Shown here: positions 1 through 6,043 of the stretch, piece by piece | Position numbering within the stretch: position 1 is the first letter of the stretch | Layout of the letters: each line of letters begins with the position of its first letter | Source: an uncultured Chlorobiaceae bacterium | Lineage (GTDB): Bacteria; Bacteroidota; Chlorobiia; Chlorobiales; Chlorobiaceae | Direction: 5' to 3' | NCBI GenBank assembly: GCA_903838095.1 | Contig: CAILXE010000082.1 | Span: 1 to 6,640 of the forward strand | Length of the DNA stretch: 6,640 nt | Made by a program: the position numbers and the translations under genes | The notes under the pieces: generated by a model | Told to the model about the DNA's origin: nothing | The model's input: only the letters and a program-made list of their open reading frames with translations | The model's database searches: none

Positions 1-1686
1 ACCATCCAGATACTCGAAGACAATCCGTTCCTGCTCTTGTCTGTCGGAGTCGACTACGAGCGGGTCATTACGTTTGCTGAAAATCTTGGTATTCCACGCA
101 CTGATCACCGTGTACTGGGCGGCACCGCTCTCCACGTTGCGGTTAAGCATTCCGTTATAACAGGCTCCACAGTGATTCAACCTGTCCAACTTAAAGCCGA
201 GGTGGATACACTGATAGGCTTTGCCTCCGAAATTCACCCTGGTGACTTGGCTGTACAGCAGGGATTAATGACAATGACGCCCGATGGCTACCAAGTGTGG
301 GGGGCAGGCTTGATGGAGGCCTCTGTGGCTAAGTTCATTTCAGACGTCCTCAATCGGAAACCTGGGGAAGGCTCAATTCAAGCTGCATGGGAGAAAACCG
401 TTACTCTTGAAGCCGCCTCCGATGCCCTACGTGATTATGAGGCTGCGTTGCCATTCAAGCTGACCGATGAGCAGGCGAAGGCGGTCATTGGCGCTGTATG
501 TTCTCCTGTTGCCGGTATTTCTGGCGGAGCAGGTACTGGCAAAACCACCATCATTAGGGCCATTATAGGTGTCTATGATCGTCTGTCATCAGGTTTGGCC
601 TACTTTCCTGTGGCCCTCTCCGGTAGAGCCGCCCAGCGGATGGCCGAGAGTACCAATCTGCCTGCACAGACCATTGCCAAGCTGGTGTTTGACCATCTCG
701 GCAATGGCCGCCCTGATCTGCCCGAACACGCGCTTGTCATTATTGACGAGGCCTCTATGGTGGACCTTCTCTCGTTTTACCGCCTGGCAGGGCTGCTTCC
801 TGTAGCAACCCGCATCCTGTTCGTGGGCGACACGGCACAGTTGCCCCCAGTTGGCGCAGGGCTGATTTTCCATGTTCTTGTCTCCTCGGGCATCCCGTTC
901 TTTGAACTATCTCAGGTGAAGCGACAAGCTGAGGACAGCGGCATACATGCGTTTGCGTCTGAAGCTAGGATATCCCAATGTCTAATGCCCCCCGATGTTG
1001 GCAAAACATTGGCAGCATCGGCAGATTGTTGTTTCATGGCCCCTTCTCTCACCCAATTAACTGATTTCTGGATGGAGGCCGGGGGTATCGATACCAGTAT
1101 TATCCTGACACCTGTAAAAAAAGGTGATTGGGGTGTGAATGCCCTCAATCAGCATTTCCAATCTGTAATAGGCAACGATCGACTGGGAGTCCACTACGCG
1201 GATAAAGAGCGTGGCTGGATTCCTTGGATTACCGAATCAAAAAGCAAGATCCGGTTGGGTGACCCAGTCCTGGTAACCCGCAACCTCTATGATGAGCGGA
1301 TAGATTTGCGCAATGGTGACCTGGGGGTGATTATAGAAGTCTACGACTCACCTGCCGCAGATGGTACACTGGGCGTGGTGCTTTTTAATGGCAACAAGGT
1401 GCCACTTAGTTATGACCTGCTGCGTTGTCTTGAACTTGGTTATGCCATCACCATTCATAAGGCTCAGGGTTCACAGTGGGCAAACGTATTTGCAGTGGTG
1501 TTTGACTATGGCGATAAGAAGTTGGATGCCACTCTTATCTACACAGCGGCCACTCGCCCTGCCGAACGCTTGATCCTGGTGGGCAACCCTGAAACTTTGG
1601 CTAAAGGCATTAAGCGTGGCAACGCGGCGACAAAGCGACTGGTCGGCCTTGAGCATCGCATTAAGTATGCGGCCCAACTGGCGTAA
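1..1686 (+). CDS. RecD2-like SF1B DNA helicase, 5' end missing
   Basis: An ATP-dependent DNA helicase of superfamily 1B, related to RecD2, which moves 5'-3' on single-stranded DNA in the cytoplasm. The frame is open from base 1, and the first codons (ILEDNPFLLL, then GVDYERVITFAENLGI) match the helix-hairpin-helix region of RecD2. The TTG at 37 is therefore probably internal and the true start lies off the window. Motifs in order: Walker A GGAGTGKTT (523-549), Walker B with DEAS (733-756), motif III GDTAQLPP (826-849), QVKRQ (913-927), an SH3-like stretch around GDPVLVTRNLYD (from about 1258), motif V/Va GYAITIHKAQGSQW (1438-1479) and motif VI TAATRPAE (1543-1566). All catalytic motifs look intact, so the visible ATPase should be active. 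561 codons are visible; RecD2 proteins are usually over 700 residues, so roughly 150-200 are missing. It ends in TAA with no clear terminator after it. RecBCD-associated RecD is less likely because of the N-terminal HHH-like region. The family is firm; the biological role (repair or defence) is not shown. Confidence 0.9.
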   Translation, partial: TIQILEDNPFLLLSVGVDYERVITFAENLGIPRTDHRVLGGTALHVAVKHSVITGSTVIQPVQLKAEVDTLIGFASEIHPGDLAVQQGLMTMTPDGYQVWGAGLMEASVAKFISDVLNRKPGEGSIQAAWEKTVTLEAASDALRDYEAALPFKLTDEQAKAVIGAVCSPVAGISGGAGTGKTTIIRAIIGVYDRLSSGLAYFPVALSGRAAQRMAESTNLPAQTIAKLVFDHLGNGRPDLPEHALVIIDEASMVDLLSFYRLAGLLPVATRILFVGDTAQLPPVGAGLIFHVLVSSGIPFFELSQVKRQAEDSGIHAFASEARISQCLMPPDVGKTLAASADCCFMAPSLTQLTDFWMEAGGIDTSIILTPVKKGDWGVNALNQHFQSVIGNDRLGVHYADKERGWIPWITESKSKIRLGDPVLVTRNLYDERIDLRNGDLGVIIEVYDSPAADGTLGVVLFNGNKVPLSYDLLRCLELGYAITIHKAQGSQWANVFAVVFDYGDKKLDATLIYTAATRPAERLILVGNPETLAKGIKRGNAATKRLVGLEHRIKYAAQLA

Positions 1687-2270
1687 GATGTCGGTCAATG
1701 AATAGGTACTTACTGCTGGTAAAATGAACTACTTGATGTTTATCAGTGATATGCATATATGTCCCGAGTTTCATGCTTCTGGACTTACTGAAAGGATATC
1801 CACCACTAGGCTCTCATGGTTGGTGAATTGCTCTCGCAGATTGCATAATTCACGATATTTATCCATCCTAGTAAGGTATTTCTTACAATAACACTTGCAA
1901 TGAAATAGCAGTATGCAGTCTAACGCTATGATATTATGATATTATTTCTGATAGGTCTCGTTAAATAGCGCTGTATGCCTTGCTATCCTCGATATGTCTC
2001 GTTATTACTTGATGGAAAAAAATATTCTTATTAAGCCATATATCGGGTATTAAATAGCTTTTTACGCTCCAGATCTCTATGCCAAAACGTCGACAGTGTT
2101 GGTTGTCGTCAACTATTATTTCAACTAGTATGCTCTAACCTATTGTAAAAAAAGACAAGTTATCTTATGGCTATCCTCGATATGTCTTGCTGTGGCAGTC
2201 ACTATCCTCGATATGTCTTGGGTGATCACTATTTTATCAAAAAACACCAGTAAGCTCTGGTAGTATGAAT
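1687..2270. other. AT-rich non-coding region with a first repeat family
   Basis: I see no credible gene on either strand between the helicase stop and the main repeat array. The DNA is AT-rich and carries short sequence structures. These are an 8-bp tandem duplication ATGATATT at 1928-1943, an ATATGCATAT palindrome at 1749-1758, a small CGACA/TGTCG inverted repeat at 2091-2108, and a CCAG/CTGG inverted repeat at about 2247-2260. The 19-bp direct repeats are listed separately. The stretch could be decayed mobile-element DNA or a regulatory/origin-like region; the sequence alone does not decide. Confidence 0.6.
1983..2220 (+). repeat. 19-bp direct repeats, CTATCCTCGATATGTCT(C/T)G
   Basis: Three copies are seen at 1983-2001, 2171-2189 and 2202-2220. 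The last two are identical and 31 bp apart, about three helical turns; the first differs at one base. A weaker relative (GATAGGTCTCGTTA) lies at 1950-1963. Its match to the first full copy extends past the unit into the following GTTA. A degenerate inverted copy may sit at 2035-2048 (CATATATCGGGTAT). The pattern resembles iterons or binding sites for a dedicated DNA-binding protein. No gene encoding such a protein is recognisable nearby. Confidence is high for the repeats and low for any function. Confidence 0.85.
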
Positions 2271-2793
2271 GGTGGAGGGGAAATACGATAGTCGACCTCA
2301 GTTCCTCAGGCTGGTGGGTGATATTACGGTTATGCGGTGGGTGAAAGTACAAAGGTTTTGCCAGATGACCATAGCCAGTGGGCGATATTACATAGAGACC
2401 TGGCTGCCTCTGGTGGGTAGAATTACGAAAGTCCATCTTTGATTGAAGCCCTGGTGGGTGAAATTACAACAGCCAACTTACTGATATTGTTTACGGTGGG
2501 TGAAATTACACGCCTTCGGTGGGTAAATTACGATAGTGTTCATGGTTACGGTCGGTGGGATCTTCCGACATCCAACCCATTGATATCATTGCCGGTGGGT
2601 GAAATTACGATAGTGGTCGTGGTTACGGCCTGTGGGTGAAATTACGATAATTGGGCACAAATCCTCAGGCTGGTGGATGATATTCCGACTTCAACTCATT
2701 GATATTATTGCCGGTGGGTGAAATTACGTGCCTTCGGTGGGTGAAATTACGGTAGTGGTCATGGTTACGGTCGGTGGGGGAAATTACGATAGT
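2271..2793 (+). repeat. Array of 15 direct repeats, core GGTGGGTGAAATTACG
   Basis: Copies begin at 2271, 2313, 2336, 2377, 2412, 2453, 2495, 2518, 2554, 2594, 2631, 2672, 2713, 2736 and 2773, all in the same orientation. The best-conserved core is GGTGGGTGAAATTACG, often extended by ATAGT. Copies 2554 and 2672 are degenerate (ending TTCCGAC), and 2518 lacks one base. Start-to-start distances are 42, 23, 41, 35, 41, 42, 23, 36, 40, 37, 41, 41, 23 and 37. They therefore cluster near 23, 35-37 and 40-42 bp, and each 23-bp step occurs once per block of four to six units. Between copies there are recurring linkers: TTGATATnATTGCC before several units and TGGTTACGG after several. The spacers are too short and too similar to each other for CRISPR. 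Iterons, a partition site or recombinase-binding sites at a mobile-element end are the options; none is proven. Confidence 0.9.
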
Positions 2794-2996
2794 CCATTGC
2801 TCGGTCGATTGTTGGAGATAAAGAGTCGTTTTTATAGTTATATTACCAAAGTTTTGCCAATACGCTGCTTCATACAGAAAGAGTATATATTCAAACTACC
2901 GTTTTTATACATTTTTATATATTTTATGAGCAAAATGTTGTTTAAAAACAAGCCTTGGTACGACACTTTGGTCATATAGGATTGTTCAGAATATGG
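2794..2996. other. AT-rich spacer between repeat copies
   Basis: This is strongly AT-rich DNA (for example TTTTTATACATTTTTATATA at 2903-2922) between the end of the main array and the outlying repeat copy at 3001. It includes a 6-bp inverted repeat TTGTTT-AA-AAACAA at 2938-2951. A TTGCCA box at 2854-2859 and TATATT at 2886-2891 are too far apart (26 bp) for a standard sigma-70 promoter. I see no gene here. Confidence 0.5.
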
Positions 2997-3380
2997 ATGC
3001 GGTGTGTGAATTTACGAAAGTTCATTGCTCGGTTGATTGTTGTAGATAACCTACTCCCCCTTAATAAAAATACCCAAGCTATAAGGGACGCGTTTGACAA
3101 CCGAAAGAGCGCCCTGAGAAATGGCACATCCCGCAAACAAGTAAAGTCTGTTGAATTACAGAAAGCACTTGAGCGAATTGAACGATTGGACGCAGAGAAC
3201 CAGCGCCTAAAGAACGAGAATGAAGCATTATTATCTCAGTTTGTCAGATGGGCATACAACGCCCACAGTAAGTGATAAACACCGGAGTTCCTAAATGTGT
3301 CCATGCCTGACGTTGATCGTAGGGCAACGAAAAGCAAAGAGAGAAAAAAATTAATATCCAGAAAAGTGCCGAGTTCATGA
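2997..3380 (+). pseudogene. Broken gene for a small leucine-zipper protein, possibly a recombinase accessory factor
   Basis: The frame is open from 2955 (TTG) or 2997 (ATG) to the stop at 3273-3275. The first part of either version is simply translated repeat DNA, so no start or ribosome binding site convinces me. The gene-like part begins near 3057 (LNKNTQAIRDAFDNRKSALR). It ends in a heptad zipper with leucines four turns of codons apart (L-x6-L-x6-L, 3186-3230) and then SQFVRWAYNAHSK. Two adjacent stops follow (TGA TAA, 3273-3278). The same frame then stays open through TPEFLNVSMPDVDRR and a lysine-rich tail until TGA at 3378-3380. One base change in each stop would restore Gly-Leu. Small coiled-coil proteins of this shape accompany tyrosine recombinases in some transposon modules (TnpC-like); my link to them is from memory and tentative. 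It may instead be a genuine short protein of about 90 residues ending at 3275. Confidence 0.5.
3001..3048 (+). repeat. Outlying copy of the repeat with extended downstream homology
   Basis: This segment matches 2773-2820 at 41 of 48 positions, by my base-by-base comparison. It contains the repeat core in the form GGTGTGTGAATTTACG, followed by the same 3' extension, CATTGCTCGGTTGATTGTTG. The homology therefore goes about 27 bp beyond the shared core and stops just after the shared AGATA. The copy is 228 bp downstream of its partner, whereas units in the array are 23-42 bp apart. It lies inside the 5' part of the reading frame of the small zipper protein. Confidence 0.8.
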
Positions 3381-3390
3381 ATCGATACGG

Positions 3391-3430
3391 GGCGGGACCA
3401 CTCGGTTCCTGCCTGCTTTCTTCTTTCGTT
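3391..3430 (+). terminator. Possible rho-independent terminator, plus strand
   Basis: GGCGGGACC (3391-3399), a four-base loop ACTC, then GGTTCCTGCC (3404-3413) can pair over about nine base pairs with one bulged T and one G-T pair. This is followed by the T-rich stretch TGCTTTCTTCTTTCGTT. It sits between the end of the broken zipper gene and the convergent end of the Abi gene, where a terminator is expected. The T-run is interrupted, so strength is uncertain, and the minus-strand side lacks a matching U-tract. Confidence 0.4.
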
Positions 3431-3453
3431 GTCAGTAGCGTTATGACATTACT

Positions 3454-4266
3454 TTATTGGTGAGGAAGCCACTGATTATTGAAAGGTGTCGTTCTCGGTT
3501 GCACCTTGGTGCTATTCCTTGCTTCCCATGTAGAAACAAGAAAAGTTGCCATGGTACCGGCTAGGTTAACCGCCAGTTCTGCGTGTCGCGGCAATGGTTT
3601 AACTCCCACCTTCCCCTTTCCGTGGGCATCACTCAGACTGTTCCTCAGCGATCCGAGTCCTTCCACGACCGAATAGCATCCACTGAGAATCTGCTTGAAC
3701 GTCTGCTCAGTATGCTGGCTTGGTGAAAGGTTCAGCAGTTTGGCGGCTTGGTTATACAGTGTCTTGAGATCTGACTTGTCGCAATAAACTTCCTCCATCT
3801 CGTCCAGAATGTGTTTGCACACTGACTCTAGAAGTGTCCTGGCTGCTGTGATGGCTCCTTCCGGGTCAGTAGTCTTTCTATCCTGGGCTTTCCGCCAAGC
3901 CCCCGTTACATGTTCGGAATCAAACTTCTGCAGCGCTGCTGCCGTTCCGTCATCGCTTGGAGTTACGTTCCAGTTTTCAAGATATGTAAGCAGCGGGTCG
4001 AATTCATCTCGAAGATACTGCCTGCGCTCAGCGTAGCTAGGGTACTTGGACTTGATATACCCCCAGAATTCGCTCATGCTGCGACATGTATGGATGAAAC
4101 GCGGGAGCCGGTCCTTGGTTCGGGGGGCTCCTGTCAACTTGAGCCGGAACTCCTCGTACTCGCTATACTCAGTCGAATCACCCGTTGCCCGAGCGACAAG
4201 CATGTTCTTGACGGATTCGACCATGCGAAGTAGTTCTTCGACGGAATTACTACTCCTCTGCACCAC
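3454..4266 (-). CDS. Abortive infection family protein with Abi_C domain
   Basis: A 270-residue soluble protein. Residues about 120-250 look like the Abi_C (abortive infection C-terminal) domain. They include DPEGAITAARTLLESVCKHIL (135-155), then LRNSLSDAHGKG (207-218) and PRHAELAVNLAGTMATFLVS (226-245). Members are linked to phage-triggered growth arrest; the molecular activity of this one is not known. The segment R208-N-x5-H215 fits the R-x4-6-H pattern of HEPN RNases, which is inference only. The N-terminal 110 residues are charged and helical in character, and I do not recognise them. The start is GTG at 4266, preceded by GAGGAAA with five bases between GAGG and the codon; the next codon is also GTG and could serve. 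The gene overlaps the end of hsdM by 17 nt, so translational coupling is likely. It is the last gene of the hsdS-hsdM-abi unit. No membrane segment or signal peptide is seen. Confidence 0.8.
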   Translation of the reverse strand: MVQRSSNSVEELLRMVESVKNMLVARATGDSTEYSEYEEFRLKLTGAPRTKDRLPRFIHTCRSMSEFWGYIKSKYPSYAERRQYLRDEFDPLLTYLENWNVTPSDDGTAAALQKFDSEHVTGAWRKAQDRKTTDPEGAITAARTLLESVCKHILDEMEEVYCDKSDLKTLYNQAAKLLNLSPSQHTEQTFKQILSGCYSVVEGLGSLRNSLSDAHGKGKVGVKPLPRHAELAVNLAGTMATFLVSTWEARNSTKVQPRTTPFNNQWLPHQ

Positions 4267-6040
4267 TGTTTCCTCGCAGCACTGCCAGCGCCTCGGCTAT
4301 CTCGCGCCCTTTGGCCTCAATGAAATCCAGCAGTTGTTCCGATGTCCGCTTGTCCTCTTCGGCCTTGGCGTTAGGGTTGACCGCTTTCAGGTCGTAGACG
4401 GCGTTCTCGATCTCTTCTGCCTTGGCGGCCTGTTCCCTGGCTTCCTTGGTCAGTTCCGTCGTTTTCTGCAGTGCTTCGGCAACAGCCTTGTCGTCGGTCG
4501 GCTTGGCCTTCTTCAGCTCCTTGGCCTTATCGGACCACTGAGCGGCTGCTCGCTCCTTCTTGCTGGCCTGCTGCTTGAACGGTTCGGCCTCTTCGCTTGC
4601 CTTCTGTTTCCGGGCCACCATGTCGATGGTCCAGCTCTGCTCGCTGTCGCCGCGTGTCGGCAGCAGACGGAAGAAATCCTCAAACTTATCCAGGGTCATC
4701 GGCGTCTTCTTGCCGACCTTGATATCTGACAAGTCGTAGTACCAGATCTTCTCGGTATGCTCGCCTTTCTTGAAGAACAGCAGGTTGGTTTTGACGCCAG
4801 CGCCTGCCGCTGTGAAAACACCGCCGGGGAGACTGAGAATGCACCAAAGGTTGTTCTCTTCCAGCAGCTTGCGCTTAGTCTGCACGAAGGCGGTCTCATT
4901 GGTGCGGAACAGCACGCCCTCATCCATGACGATGCCGCAGCGTCCGCCATCCTTCAGGTGATCGATTACATGCTGGAGGAACAGCATCTGGGTGGCGCTG
5001 GTTTTGTAGGCAAAGTTGGTCTGGGCCGCTTTTCCCTCCTTACCTCCGAAGGGCGGGTTGGTCAGCACCACATCGAACTGTGCCGGGGCGGTGACAAACA
5101 GGCCATCGTAGACTGCCTCATTGGTCAGGGTGTTACCATGCCACAGGTTAGGTTGATCGATGCCGTGCAGAACCAAGTTGGCAAGAGCGATAGGGTAAGC
5201 GACGTCATCCTTCTCCCTGCCAAAAAAGGTGCCGTGCTTGAGCGTGTCTATCTGCTCAGCCTTGGTCTCGGTCCCCAGCGCCGCCCGCATGTACTCGTAG
5301 CTCTGGGCCAGGAAGCCACCTGTACCGCAGCCGGGGTCGTAGACCGTATCGCCCACTTGCGGATCGATGACCTGCACCATGGCGCGGATCACTTCGCGGG
5401 GTGTAAAGAACTGGCCGCCGTCGTTCCCCTTCTCCCCCATCTTGAGCAGTAGCCCTTCGAACACTTGGGAGATCGTGAAGACGTGGGTATCATCTACGCT
5501 CTCCACGCTGATGCCATGCACTTTGTCAAGTATCTCGCAGAAGTTCCGCTCGGTGTCGATCCTGCTTCGTTCCACGCTGGAGATGATCTCACTAATGACC
5601 TTCTGACGGGGTGATGCCCCCGGTTTGGACTCCAGTTCTTTCAGGTACGGTAGCAGTTCGCCGTTTACGAATCGGAAGAAGTCGCCGGAGCTGCCGTCGG
5701 CGTGTTTCTCCTTGCGTTTCCAGCCTTGCTTACGACCGCCGTCGTGGAAAATTTTGACCGTTTCGTCATAGGGTGCTGCCCAGTCTTGCCAGCGGAAAGG
5801 TGCCGCCAGCGAGGGACAAAACTCCAGTCCTAGGGCCTCCATTTCTTCGCCCTCGCGGGTCTCGTGGTCGTCCAAGATGCGTAGGAACAGCATCCAGGAA
5901 AGCTCCGGAACGTACTGCATTGCACCCTGACAGTTAGAGCGGCGCATGATATCGCAGATACCCTTTACTGCCTGGTTGACTGACTGCTGGGTTGCCATAA
6001 TCTTGCCGTTGCTATTCTCGCTCTTCTTGCCTCGTGCCAT
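4250..6040 (-). CDS. hsdM: Type I restriction-modification system, N6-adenine methyltransferase subunit HsdM
   Basis: A 596-residue modification subunit that uses S-adenosylmethionine to methylate adenine at the site chosen by HsdS, as part of an M2S or R2M2S complex in the cytoplasm. The N-terminal HsdM helical domain (about 16-140) contains YVPELSWMLFLRILDDHE. It is followed by GGQFFTPREV (208-217), the SAM-binding motif I DPGCGTGGFL (235-244) and the catalytic motif IV NPPF (328-331). All are intact. Residues about 476-548 form a long Lys/Glu/Ala-rich coiled-coil insertion. The typical ending YDLKAVNPNAK (549-559) and a final helix come after it. This makes the protein about 80-100 residues longer than the compact HsdM forms. 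The start is ATG at 6040 with AGGAGA ten bases upstream (6051-6056); an in-frame ATG at residue 15 has no good site. It lies 3 nt after hsdS and overlaps the Abi gene by 17 nt. Confidence 0.96.
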   Translation of the reverse strand: MARGKKSENSNGKIMATQQSVNQAVKGICDIMRRSNCQGAMQYVPELSWMLFLRILDDHETREGEEMEALGLEFCPSLAAPFRWQDWAAPYDETVKIFHDGGRKQGWKRKEKHADGSSGDFFRFVNGELLPYLKELESKPGASPRQKVISEIISSVERSRIDTERNFCEILDKVHGISVESVDDTHVFTISQVFEGLLLKMGEKGNDGGQFFTPREVIRAMVQVIDPQVGDTVYDPGCGTGGFLAQSYEYMRAALGTETKAEQIDTLKHGTFFGREKDDVAYPIALANLVLHGIDQPNLWHGNTLTNEAVYDGLFVTAPAQFDVVLTNPPFGGKEGKAAQTNFAYKTSATQMLFLQHVIDHLKDGGRCGIVMDEGVLFRTNETAFVQTKRKLLEENNLWCILSLPGGVFTAAGAGVKTNLLFFKKGEHTEKIWYYDLSDIKVGKKTPMTLDKFEDFFRLLPTRGDSEQSWTIDMVARKQKASEEAEPFKQQASKKERAAAQWSDKAKELKKAKPTDDKAVAEALQKTTELTKEAREQAAKAEEIENAVYDLKAVNPNAKAEEDKRTSEQLLDFIEAKGREIAEALAVLRGNSGAEE

Positions 6041-6043
6041 GTG

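Noticed and set aside
37..39. TTG as start of the helicase
   Set aside because: The frame is open to base 1 and the preceding codons already match the family, so the start is off the window.
2140..2436. 98-codon minus-strand open frame
   Set aside because: It runs across both repeat families, its composition is not protein-like, and no family resemblance is seen.
2439..2639. Plus-strand open frame with repeated VGEIT peptide
   Set aside because: The peptide is just the DNA repeat translated in one frame. Unit spacings are not multiples of three throughout, there is no ribosome binding site, and the frame breaks within the array.
2271..2793. CRISPR array
   Set aside because: Repeats are imperfect, spacing is 23-42 bp including the repeat, and the intervening segments are themselves duplicated instead of unique. 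No cas gene is present.
2854..2891. Sigma-70 promoter TTGCCA / TATATT before the zipper gene
   Set aside because: The 26-bp spacing is far from the usual 16-18 bp, and AT-rich DNA gives such matches by chance.
4046..4729. 227-codon plus-strand frame opposite abi and hsdM
   Set aside because: Leucine-rich antisense shadow of the Lys/Glu-rich coiled-coil codons. It spans two well-supported genes and has no family resemblance.
4757..5452. 231-codon plus-strand frame opposite hsdM
   Set aside because: A shadow of the hsdM coding strand. hsdM has full motif support and this frame has none.
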